From Chlamydiota bacterium (GTDB taxonomy: Bacteria; Auribacterota; UBA3054; B51-G9): a stretch of DNA of 8,938 nucleotides. The DNA lies in contig QMOL01000104.1 in NCBI GenBank assembly GCA_003648225.1, positions 1-8,938 of the forward strand. The letters run 5' to 3'. Made by a program: the position numbers and the translations under genes. Each line of letters starts with the position of its first letter. Position 1 is the stretch's first letter. This document shows, one piece after another, positions 1-6,660 of the stretch. The notes beneath the pieces are model-generated. The model saw only the letters and a program-made list of their open reading frames with translations. It was not told the origin of the DNA and made no database searches.

Positions 1-59
1 CTAACCGGACCATCGAATGAAGTTTGATTTTCTGTTTTAATATTTTTTTCAGTTGCCAT
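1..59 (-). CDS. rpoC: RNA polymerase beta' subunit, N-terminal fragment (cut by window edge)
   Basis: Only the first 19 codons plus two bases are present, starting at an ATG at 57-59 and reading MATEKNIKTENQTSFDGPV. Beta' is the largest RNA polymerase subunit and carries the catalytic Mg-binding aspartates, which lie outside this window. The identification rests mainly on position: it starts 44 bp after the rpoB stop, on the same strand, where rpoC follows rpoB in nearly all bacteria. The visible residues are too few and too variable to prove the family. No strong Shine-Dalgarno sequence precedes the ATG; the upstream sequence is CCCTGAAGATACAA. A possible short stem lies just upstream (60-96). 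Confidence 0.85.
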   Translation of the reverse strand, partial: MATEKNIKTENQTSFDGPV

Positions 60-103
60 TTGTATCTTCAGGGTTTTGAAAAGTGGCAGATTACAATTTT
101 CTT

Positions 104-3100
104 TTATAATAAAGTATCGATTTTCTCAACACGAATATCAAGACACGCGGATTTCAATTCATTAACAAGAACGTTAAATGATTCCGGTGTTCTTGCAGAC
201 AATGAGTAATCACCGTTAACGATTGAGCTGTAAACTTCAAGTCTTCCATCAACGTCATCTGATTTAACAGTAAGAAGTTCCTGCAAAGTATAAGCGGCTC
301 CGTAAGCTTCCAGTGCCCAGACCTCCATTTCTCCAAGTCTCTGTCCGCCATACTGAGCTTTACCACCAAGCGGCTGCTGCGTAACGAGCGAATAAGGCCC
401 TGTTGCGCGGGCATGTATTTTAGTTGCTACAAGGTGACCGAGTTTCATCATATAGATATAGCCGACGGTAACGGTCTGTTTGAAAGTATCACCGGTACGT
501 CCATCAATAAGTTTTACTTTTCCATGTTCGGGAAGTTTTGCTTTTTTAAGTAAAGCATTTATTTCCTTTTCCGAAATACCATCAAAAACCGGCGTGGCCA
601 CTTTCATACCAAGTTCTTTAGCTGCCCAGCCAAGATGCGTTTCGAGAATCTGACCTACATTCATACGCGAAGGTACACCGAGAGGATTGAGAACAATATC
701 AACAGGTGTACCGTCTTCAAGGTAAGGCATATCTTCCTGCGGCATAATTTTAGAAATAACACCTTTATTTCCGTGTCGTCCGGCCATTTTATCCCCTACC
801 TGCAATTTTTGTTTAATTGCGATGTAAACTCTGACGATTTTAAGGACACCGTGTTCAAGTTCGTCACCACGTCTTATATATTCAATAGCGCGGTAATAAC
901 CTGTACTGATAGTTTCGAGTTCATACTCAAATTTATAATGAATTCTATTAATTGCGTTGGCGAATTCTTCATCTTTAACATCGAGGCCGAGAAGTCTTTG
1001 TCGTTCGATTCTCAATGCGAGTTGGGGGCTGACTATTTCGCCTTCAGAAGCGAGGATTTCGCCTGTTATTTCATCAATAACATCTCCCTTGATTTTAGCG
1101 GAAAATATTTTAGTCAATTTATTTTTACGCCAGTCGATTAAGTCATGTTCAGCTTTAACAAACTCTTCATGAGCACGTTTCACTTTTTTCTTTTCTTCAG
1201 TTTTGTCACGAGTGGTATCACTGATACGTCTTCTAAACACATCAACATGCATTACAATTCCGTGAGTTCCTGAAGACGCTTTAAGACTTGCGTTTTTAAT
1301 ATCAGTTGCTTTATCACCGAAAATCGCCATTAGGAGCCGTTGTTCAGGAGTCAGTTCCGCTTCACTCTTAGGAGTAATTTTTCCGACAAGAATATCTCCC
1401 GGATGAACTTCAGTTCCCGGAAGAACAATACCTTCGGCATCCAACATAGAAAGCGCGGATTCGCTTTCATTAGGTATATCGCGAGTCGTTTCCTCGCGGC
1501 CGAGTTTTGTTTCACTTACAGTAACATCAAAATGATTTATGTGAATAGAAGTAAAATAATCTTCTTTAAGAAGTCTTTCACTTACAAGAATTGCATCCTC
1601 GAAATTATAACCTTCCCAAGGCATAAAGGCGACAAGCACATTTTTACCGAGAGCAAGTTCTCCATCACAAGTTGCTGATCCGTCGGCCAAAACGTCTCCG
1701 GTTTTAACTTTATCGCCTGTTTTCACTAAAGGACGTTGATTTATAGAAGTATCAGCATTAGAACGTTCATGTTTTCTAAGCAGAAAATCTTTTTCTCCTT
1801 CTTCAGTATCAACAAGTACGTGTTTAGCGTCTGATTGAATAACTTCACCATCAACATCAGAAATAAGTAAAGCGCCGCTTTCACGCGCGACAACTTCTTC
1901 CATTCCGGTTCCAACTAATGGCTGTTCAGTTACCATAAGTGGAACAGCTTGACGCTGCATATTTGAGCCCATAAGCGCGCGGTTAGCATCATCGTGTTCC
2001 AGGAAAGGAATAATACCTGCCGCGATAGAAACAATTTGTTTTGGTGATACATCAATGTATTGCACTTCTTCAACAGGAGCTAAAACGAAGTTTCCCGCTT
2101 TTCTGCACATGACCTCTTTTTTTGTTAATTTACCTTTACTGTTTCGCTGCGCGTTTGCCTGTGCAATTGTAAACTTTTCTTCAGCATCAGCAGTAAGATA
2201 AACAACCTTACCGGTAATCACGCCTTTTTCAACTTTCACATAAGGGGTTTCAATAAAGCCGAGATTGTTTACGACAGCATAAGTACTCATAGAAGATATA
2301 AGTCCAATGTTTGCTCCTTCAGGAGTTTCAATAGGACAAATGCGACCATAATGTGAACTGTGAACGTCCCTGACTTTAAAACCGGCTCTATCGCGGTTCA
2401 ATCCACCCGGTCCTAAAGCAGATAATCTGCGCTTATGAGTAAGTTCCGCAAGCGGGTTTAACTGGTCCATAAACTGTGACAACTGTGAACTGCCAAAAAA
2501 GTCTCTTAATAAATTAGTAAGAATTCTTGGATTCACAAGCTTTTCCGGCATTGGAATATCAATAGCCTGATTTTGCTGACTCATGCGGTCGCGAACATAT
2601 TTGTCTAAACGAAGAAGTGCGATACGGCACTGGTTCATTGCCAATTCACCAACCGACCTTACTCGTCTGTTACCAAGATGGTCGATATCATCAAGGTCAA
2701 CCGGAACTCCGGTTAAAGTTGAAGTTTTGTTTCCGGAATGCAAATCGAGGAGATAACTTACGGCAGTGACAATATCATTTTCAGAAAGGGTTGTAGCTTT
2801 AAGATTTTCTTCATCAGTAGGGAATCCAAGTTTTTTATTAAATTTATACCGACCTACTTTGCCGAGATCATAAGTTGCTTTATCAAAGAAAAGACGTTTA
2901 AGCAAATTTTCCGCATTTTGCAGAACAACGGGTTCTCCCGGCTGTAATCGCATATAAATGAGTTGCAATGCCCTGATTCTGTCAGTAGCAAAATCCTCTT
3001 TTTCAAGCATTTTCAGAATTGGCGAATCCTGTTCGGCATTTTTAAGGCAACTGATTTCATCTATACCTTCTTTAGTGAATAATTTAATTAAATCATCAGT

Positions 3101-3859
3101 AACAACAGTTAATGATTTAGCAAGAATTTTTCTTCCGCTTTTTGATTTTACACTTTTAGAAAGAACTTTGCCAATTGCTCTTTTCTTTACGGTATTGGTT
3201 TTCAGACGAATAGTGGATTCTTTATAAAAGAGCGAGGCTATCTGTTCATTTTTTTCAAAGCCTAAAGCTCTCAATAAAGTCGTAACAAGAATTTTTCTGC
3301 TTTTATGCCTTCTATCAACACTTAGAAAAATATTATCATTTAAATCGAAAGTAGCTTCGAGCCAAGTTCCGCGATAAGGGATGATCGTAAATGCAGGTAG
3401 ATTAACCCCTGTAGGATGTTGTTTCTGTTCGTATGATATTCCCGGTGAACGCTGTAACTGACTGACAATTACTCTTTCAACACCGTTGATAATGAAAGTA
3501 CCGTGTTCTGTCATCAAAGGTACACGTCCAAGATGCACACTTTGCTCCTTCATAATATCGTCCGGGCCTTTAATGCGAAGTGTAACTTTAAGAGGAACTT
3601 GATAAGACATTTTTCTGCGTTTGCACTCTAAAATATTGTACTTAGGTACTCCGAATGAATAATGAACGAAGTGCATTTCCAATTTCTTAGATGTACTTAC
3701 AACAGGAAAGATTTCATTGAAGAGCGATTGTAAACCTATATCTTTACGTTCTTCGGGTAAAAGATCTTTCTGTAAAAAGTCATCGTATGATTTACGCTGA
3801 ACCTCTGTCAGCGAAGGCAACGGCACCAAATCTGGAAGTGAGGCATAATTTTTGCGCAT
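104..3859 (-). CDS. rpoB: DNA-directed RNA polymerase beta subunit
   Basis: Beta subunit of core RNA polymerase, forming one pincer and part of the active-site cleft. With the ATG at 3859 it is 1251 residues. An in-frame TTG at 3866-3868 would add three residues, but it has no ribosome-binding site, whereas GGA lies just before the ATG. Visible landmarks are the N-terminal protrusion/lobe (about 1-330) and the rifampicin-binding region at 455-485 (GSSQLSQFMDQ, then THKRRLSALGPGGL). The residues matching E. coli S512, Q513, D516, H526 and S531 are all unsubstituted. The nucleotide-contacting DKMAGRHGNKG block is at 1023-1033, and the C-terminal region that meets beta' (PLGGKAQYGGQRLGEMEVWA) is at 1163-1182. 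An insertion of roughly 125 residues at about 875-1000 fits the beta-i9 (SI2) lineage insertion. The protein is shorter than E. coli RpoB (1342). rplL lies 167 bp upstream and rpoC 44 bp downstream. Confidence 0.98.
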   Translation of the reverse strand: MRKNYASLPDLVPLPSLTEVQRKSYDDFLQKDLLPEERKDIGLQSLFNEIFPVVSTSKKLEMHFVHYSFGVPKYNILECKRRKMSYQVPLKVTLRIKGPDDIMKEQSVHLGRVPLMTEHGTFIINGVERVIVSQLQRSPGISYEQKQHPTGVNLPAFTIIPYRGTWLEATFDLNDNIFLSVDRRHKSRKILVTTLLRALGFEKNEQIASLFYKESTIRLKTNTVKKRAIGKVLSKSVKSKSGRKILAKSLTVVTDDLIKLFTKEGIDEISCLKNAEQDSPILKMLEKEDFATDRIRALQLIYMRLQPGEPVVLQNAENLLKRLFFDKATYDLGKVGRYKFNKKLGFPTDEENLKATTLSENDIVTAVSYLLDLHSGNKTSTLTGVPVDLDDIDHLGNRRVRSVGELAMNQCRIALLRLDKYVRDRMSQQNQAIDIPMPEKLVNPRILTNLLRDFFGSSQLSQFMDQLNPLAELTHKRRLSALGPGGLNRDRAGFKVRDVHSSHYGRICPIETPEGANIGLISSMSTYAVVNNLGFIETPYVKVEKGVITGKVVYLTADAEEKFTIAQANAQRNSKGKLTKKEVMCRKAGNFVLAPVEEVQYIDVSPKQIVSIAAGIIPFLEHDDANRALMGSNMQRQAVPLMVTEQPLVGTGMEEVVARESGALLISDVDGEVIQSDAKHVLVDTEEGEKDFLLRKHERSNADTSINQRPLVKTGDKVKTGDVLADGSATCDGELALGKNVLVAFMPWEGYNFEDAILVSERLLKEDYFTSIHINHFDVTVSETKLGREETTRDIPNESESALSMLDAEGIVLPGTEVHPGDILVGKITPKSEAELTPEQRLLMAIFGDKATDIKNASLKASSGTHGIVMHVDVFRRRISDTTRDKTEEKKKVKRAHEEFVKAEHDLIDWRKNKLTKIFSAKIKGDVIDEITGEILASEGEIVSPQLALRIERQRLLGLDVKDEEFANAINRIHYKFEYELETISTGYYRAIEYIRRGDELEHGVLKIVRVYIAIKQKLQVGDKMAGRHGNKGVISKIMPQEDMPYLEDGTPVDIVLNPLGVPSRMNVGQILETHLGWAAKELGMKVATPVFDGISEKEINALLKKAKLPEHGKVKLIDGRTGDTFKQTVTVGYIYMMKLGHLVATKIHARATGPYSLVTQQPLGGKAQYGGQRLGEMEVWALEAYGAAYTLQELLTVKSDDVDGRLEVYSSIVNGDYSLSARTPESFNVLVNELKSACLDIRVEKIDTLL

Positions 3860-3896
3860 AATTTCCAACTGGATGTATTTATAATAAGTAAGTATA

Positions 3897-3951
3897 GCGC
3901 AACGGTAACCAGGCGTGTTTTGTTAAAAAACACGACTGATTGCCCGAGCGC
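3897..3951 (-). promoter_or_regulatory. Imperfect 21-bp RNA hairpin in the rplL-rpoB spacer (likely mRNA processing element)
   Basis: In the sense (minus-strand) transcript four helical segments stack in order: GCGC with GCGC (3948-3951/3897-3900), CGG with CCG (3944-3946/3903-3905), AAUCAG with CUGGUU (3936-3941/3907-3912, one U-G wobble), and CGUGUUUU with AAAACACG (3927-3934/3914-3921). They are separated by one- or two-base internal loops and capped by a 5-nt loop. The wobble becomes an A-C mismatch on the opposite strand, so the fold favours the sense RNA. No U-run follows, so it is not an intrinsic terminator. It ends 37 nt before the rpoB ATG. In E. coli the rplL-rpoB spacer carries an attenuator and an RNase III cleavage hairpin, so a processing or stability role is the best inference. 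Confidence 0.6.
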
Positions 3952-4026
3952 AACGTTTTGTGATTAATTGCCCGTTTAATATTTATAAAATATTTAATGA
4001 ACAATTCAGCGGTCTCAATAATTAAT

Positions 4027-4407
4027 TTATTTAATCTCAACAGCACCGCCGGCTGCTTCAATTTTAGCCTTAATTTCTTCGGCTTCTTCTTTCGGGATAT
4101 CTTCCTTAATTGGTTTAGGAGGATTATCAACAAGAGCTTTAGCTTCTTTAAGTCCAAGTTGTGTGATTGCACGAACTTCTTTAATAACCTGAATTTTTTT
4201 ATCGCCGGCGCCTATAAGAACTACAGTAAATTCTGTCTTCTCTTCAGCTGCCGCTTCGCCTCCAGCTGCGGGTGCCATAGCCATTGCCATAGGCGCTGCC
4301 GCTGTTACGTCATATTTCTCTTCAAGTGCTTTTACAAGCTCGTTAAGTTCAAGTACAGTTAATTCGTCAATTTCTTTGATGATTGCTTCAAGTTTTTCGG
4401 ATGCCAT
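4027..4407 (-). CDS. rplL: 50S ribosomal protein L7/L12
   Basis: L12 (126 residues) is the multicopy, acidic stalk protein that recruits EF-Tu, EF-G, IF2 and release factors to the ribosome. The three usual parts are visible. Residues 1-34 are the dimerisation helices that bind the L10 C-terminal helix. Residues 35-56 are a flexible Ala/Pro/Met/Gly-rich hinge (AAAPMAMAMAPAAGG). Residues 57-126 are the globular domain, with IGAGDKKIQVIKEVR and the factor-binding helix GLKEAKALVDNPPKPIKEDI. The start is the ATG at 4407, because AAGGAG lies six bases upstream; a longer in-frame GTG at 4422 has no suitable site. It follows rplJ after 102 bp, and rpoB follows 167 bp downstream. Stalk L12 is made in excess over the other r-proteins, consistent with its own strong ribosome-binding site. 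Confidence 0.97.
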   Translation of the reverse strand: MASEKLEAIIKEIDELTVLELNELVKALEEKYDVTAAAPMAMAMAPAAGGEAAAEEKTEFTVVLIGAGDKKIQVIKEVRAITQLGLKEAKALVDNPPKPIKEDIPKEEAEEIKAKIEAAGGAVEIK

Positions 4408-4413
4408 TTTAAT

Positions 4414-4419
4414 CTCCTT
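4414..4419 (-). promoter_or_regulatory. Ribosome-binding site of rplL
   Basis: AAGGAG, six bases before the ATG at 4407, fixes the L12 start and excludes the upstream GTG at 4422. The leader before it (up to the rplJ stop at 4510) is A/U-rich and mostly unstructured by eye. The one pairing I see is ACCUC (4450-4454) with GAGGU (4421-4425), five base pairs around a 24-nt loop, which would touch the site's upstream edge. Confidence 0.8.
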
Positions 4420-4509
4420 CACCTCGTTTGATTATTAAGTTTTGTTTAAGAGGTTATTGTTATTATTATCTATTTAGAGTGCGTATTAATTTATGTTAAT
4501 GAGGACTTT

Positions 4510-5370
4510 TTATTTTTCTGCTTTTTCTTCCGCTTCAGGTTTCGCTTCTTCCGCGGGAGCCGCTTCGGCTTTTTCTTCCGCTTCAGGTTTCACTTCTTCC
4601 GCGGGAGCCGCTTCGGCTTTCACTTCTTCCGCGGGAGCCGCTTCGGCTTTTTCTTCCGCTTCGGGTTTCACTTCTTCCGCGGGAGCCGCTTCGGGTTTTT
4701 CTTCCGCTTCAGGTTTCGCTTCTTCCGCGGGAGCCGCTTCGGCTTTTTCTTCCGTTTCAGGTTTCACTTCTTCCGCGGGAGCCGCTTCGGGTTTCACTTC
4801 CGCTTCGGGTTTCACTTCTTCTACAGGAGCCGCTTCGGGTTTTTCTCCCGCTTCTTCTTTCGCTTTTGCCACCTGGTCAATCACTCTCACCACATTTGTG
4901 ACCATTGTATCGAGCAGTCTGGTGATATTTGTAACAGGGCCTTTAATTGCGCCGAGTAAACGAGCAAGCAAGATTTCTCTTGATGGCAGACTGGCGAGTG
5001 AAATTATATCATCAGCAGTAAGAATTTTTGAAAGTTCAAGCAAACCGCCGCGAATTTTGAGTTCTTTATTATCTTTAGCGAATTCTGATAAAGCTTTTGC
5101 AAGTGCAACGATATCATTATCAGTAGCGGCTATAGTAGAAGGACCTTTCAAGAGTGAGTCCAAGGATTCTTTTTCAATATCCTCCGGAAGTATTCTTTTT
5201 AGAAGTCTATTTTTTACTACATCGATTCTTCCGTCATTATTAAAAACGGAAGTTCGCAAATCGTTCATATTTTCAGCTGTAAGTCCATGATATGAAGCAA
5301 CAATCATAAGATTATTTTTTGCATAACGTTCTTTTAATTCCTCAGCTATATAACTTTGTTCCGGTCGCAT
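4510..5370 (-). CDS. rplJ: 50S ribosomal protein L10 with a long acidic repeat tail
   Basis: L10 anchors the L12 dimers to 23S rRNA beside L11, forming the base of the GTPase stalk. The protein is 286 residues, whereas typical bacterial L10 is about 165-180. Residues 1 to about 130 are the normal rRNA-binding domain (IVASYHGLTAENMNDLR at 23-39, VVKNRLLKR at 51-59). About 130-174 form the C-terminal helix that binds L12 dimers, roughly 11 residues longer than in E. coli and similar in length to L10 proteins known to hold three dimers. Residues 180-285 are a lineage-specific tail of seven Ala/Pro/Glu/Lys repeats, net charge about -24, probably disordered, ending in Lys 286. There is no stop or frameshift between core and tail. 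The ATG at 5370 has only a weak upstream AAGAG. The 50-bp spacer from rplA is too short for a full E. coli-type L10 leader. Confidence 0.96.
   Translation of the reverse strand: MRPEQSYIAEELKERYAKNNLMIVASYHGLTAENMNDLRTSVFNNDGRIDVVKNRLLKRILPEDIEKESLDSLLKGPSTIAATDNDIVALAKALSEFAKDNKELKIRGGLLELSKILTADDIISLASLPSREILLARLLGAIKGPVTNITRLLDTMVTNVVRVIDQVAKAKEEAGEKPEAAPVEEVKPEAEVKPEAAPAEEVKPETEEKAEAAPAEEAKPEAEEKPEAAPAEEVKPEAEEKAEAAPAEEVKAEAAPAEEVKPEAEEKAEAAPAEEAKPEAEEKAEK
4516..4833 (-). repeat. In-frame tandem repeat (48-bp units) encoding the L10 tail
   Basis: Seven consecutive units follow the pattern AAPAEEVKPEAEEKAE at L10 residues 180-195, 196-211, 212-227, 228-243, 244-253, 254-269 and 270-285. 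Six units are 48 bp. The fifth is 30 bp and lacks the six codons for PEAEEK. Units are nearly identical in DNA as well as protein, which points to recent duplication or slippage. The most diverged unit is the first, next to the L10 core (AAPVEEVKPEAEVKPE). All lengths are multiples of three, so copy-number change keeps the frame. The tract is visibly richer in G+C than the flanking spacers. Confidence 0.93.
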
Positions 5371-5420
5371 CGGTTAACTCTTATTAGTGGTGAAATATTT
5401 TAATCCGGTTTATTAATATT

Positions 5421-6128
5421 TTATTTTTTTAATGCCATGCTTTCAGCATCATTGGGATCAATGCGTATTCCGGGTCCCATAGTAGTAGATATTGATATTT
5501 TTTGAAGGTATGTTCCTTTAGCAGCAGAAGGTTTTAATTTTAAAATTGCTCCTACTAAAGCGCAAATATTATCAGTAATCTGTTCCGCTGTAAAATTGAC
5601 TTTACCTACCGGACAATGAATTCCGGCTTGTTTATCAGCTCTAAACTCTACTTTTCCTGATTTGAATTCAGTAACTGCCGTTCCGACATCTTGTGTTACC
5701 GTTCCCGCCTTGGGAGACGGCATAAGGCCACGCGGGCCAAGCACTCTGCCTATTTTCCCGACTTCTCTCATTGTTGCTGGTGAAGCAATTGCAATGTCAA
5801 AATCAGTCCAACCATCTTTAATCTTTTTTATTAAATCTTCATATCCAACAAAATCCGCTCCGGCTTCTTTTGCAGCATCGGCATCAGCTCCTGTAGCAAA
5901 AGCGAGGACTCGAATTTTCTTTCCTGTGCCGTGTGGAAGAGCGACGGTTCCTCTAACTGCCTGGTCAGCTTTTTTGGGATCGATACCGAGTCGTGAGTTT
6001 AAATCTATCGATTCAACAAATTTCGGAGCTTTCATTTGAATAGCGAGCTCTACTGCTTCATTTAGAGTATAAAGTTTATTTTCGACTTTAGCGCTATTTT
6101 CTTTGTGTCTTTTATTCTTTTTATTCAT
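5421..6128 (-). CDS. rplA: 50S ribosomal protein L1
   Basis: L1 (235 residues) forms the mobile L1 stalk that helps release deacylated tRNA from the E site. In E. coli and other bacteria it also represses its own operon by binding mRNA. Conserved segments are visible: SRLGIDPKKADQAVRGTVALPHG across 45-67, the signature GRVLGPRGLMPSPKAGTV at 127-144, FRADK at 162-166, and the RNA-contacting TMGPG at 216-220. Domain I is split between the two ends, and domain II is the central part containing the signature. The basic N-terminus (MNKKNKRHKE) is slightly extended. The ATG at 6128 has AAGGA nine bases upstream. It follows rplK after 74 bp that contain a short hairpin, and precedes rplJ by 50 bp. 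Length is normal for the family. Confidence 0.98.
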   Translation of the reverse strand: MNKKNKRHKENSAKVENKLYTLNEAVELAIQMKAPKFVESIDLNSRLGIDPKKADQAVRGTVALPHGTGKKIRVLAFATGADADAAKEAGADFVGYEDLIKKIKDGWTDFDIAIASPATMREVGKIGRVLGPRGLMPSPKAGTVTQDVGTAVTEFKSGKVEFRADKQAGIHCPVGKVNFTAEQITDNICALVGAILKLKPSAAKGTYLQKISISTTMGPGIRIDPNDAESMALKK

Positions 6129-6150
6129 CGCGTTTTTTCCTTATCACGCT

Positions 6151-6164
6151 ACCCCAAACGGGGT
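6151..6164 (-). promoter_or_regulatory. Short G/C-rich hairpin between rplK and rplA
   Basis: In the sense RNA this reads ACCCC-GUUU-GGGGU, a perfect five-base-pair stem with a four-base loop. It ends 22 nt before the rplA ATG and does not cover the AAGGA site. UCAC and GUGA on either side offer an alternative outer pairing. The rest of the 74-bp spacer is A/T-rich, so this G/C-rich stem stands out. It could be an L1-binding or mRNA-stability element, but I could not match it to the known L1 recognition structure. There is no U-run, so it is not a terminator. Confidence 0.4.
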
Positions 6165-6202
6165 GACTATTTATAAATTGTTAATTTACCATTCATTTCA
6201 AA

Positions 6203-6637
6203 TTAATCTACCACATCAACACCCATACTGCGGCACGTTCCTTCAACCATCAGCATTGCGGCATCAACATCACGAGCGTTCAAATCTTCCATTTTAGTTT
6301 CACAAATCTGTTTAATCTGTTCACGTGTGATTGTTCCCACCTTATCGCGGTTGGGCGTTCCCGACGCGGTAGCAATATTAGCGGCTTTTTTAATTAGAGT
6401 TGCTGCCGGCGGTGATTTCATTATAAATGTAAATGATTTATCAGCGTAAACTGTAATCACAACCGGTGTTATCAAGCCCTGCTCTTTATCTTGAGTAGAA
6501 GCGTTAAACTGTTTGCAAAATTCCATAATGTTAACACCGTGCTGCCCCAGCGCCGGACCAATTGGCGGCGCAGGTGTGGCTTTTCCTGCCGGTATTTGAA
6601 GTCTTATATATCCAGATATTTTCTTTTTAGGTGGCAT
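6203..6637 (-). CDS. rplK: 50S ribosomal protein L11
   Basis: L11 (144 residues, family about 141-142) binds 23S rRNA at the GTPase-associated centre next to L10/L12, takes part in factor-dependent GTP hydrolysis, and is needed for the RelA stringent response. The N-terminal domain holds the conserved proline-rich PAPPIGPALGQHGVNIMEFC at 22-41, where thiopeptide antibiotics bind in other bacteria; those prolines are intact. The C-terminal rRNA-binding domain (about 70-144) shows KSPPAATLIKKAA and the final KMEDLNARDVDAAMLMVEGT. The ATG at 6637 is preceded by AGGAG at six bases, one of the best ribosome-binding sites in the window. The nusG stop is 23 bp upstream, so L11 is probably co-transcribed with secE-nusG. 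Confidence 0.98.
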   Translation of the reverse strand: MPPKKKISGYIRLQIPAGKATPAPPIGPALGQHGVNIMEFCKQFNASTQDKEQGLITPVVITVYADKSFTFIMKSPPAATLIKKAANIATASGTPNRDKVGTITREQIKQICETKMEDLNARDVDAAMLMVEGTCRSMGVDVVD

Positions 6638-6660
6638 GGATTTCTCCTGCTATTATAATT

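Noticed and set aside
2405..2500. Rifampicin-resistance substitutions in RpoB
   Set aside because: Residues matching E. coli S512, Q513, D516, H526 and S531 are unchanged. The N518-to-Leu and S522-to-Ala differences look like natural lineage variation; Ala at the latter occurs in Bacillus.
3866..3868. TTG as the rpoB start codon, three codons upstream
   Set aside because: It has no ribosome-binding site, whereas the ATG at 3859 has GGA just before it, and the protein's conserved part begins after the ATG.
3914..3934. Intrinsic terminator between rplL and rpoB
   Set aside because: The perfect 8-bp stem is not followed by a U-run in either direction, so termination there is not supported.
3879..4172. 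Minus-strand 97-residue Lys/Leu-rich frame across the rplL end and the rplL-rpoB spacer
   Set aside because: Half of it is out-of-frame rplL and it resembles no known protein. The spacer is better explained by an RNA hairpin.
4516..4833. CRISPR-like array
   Set aside because: The repeats are contiguous, in frame, without variable spacers, and code for the L10 tail.
4493..5290. Long plus-strand open frame opposite rplJ, encoding a Ser/Ala/Gly-rich repeat protein
   Set aside because: It is the antisense of the L10 tail repeats. The composition forces an open frame, there is no ribosome-binding site or family signature, and the minus-strand L10 is unambiguous.
5371..5420. Autoregulatory L10 leader upstream of rplJ
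   Set aside because: The spacer is only 50 bp and shows just an A/U-only nine-pair stem with a bulge (5394-5420), which is expected by chance at this composition. No kink-turn-like L10 site was recognised.
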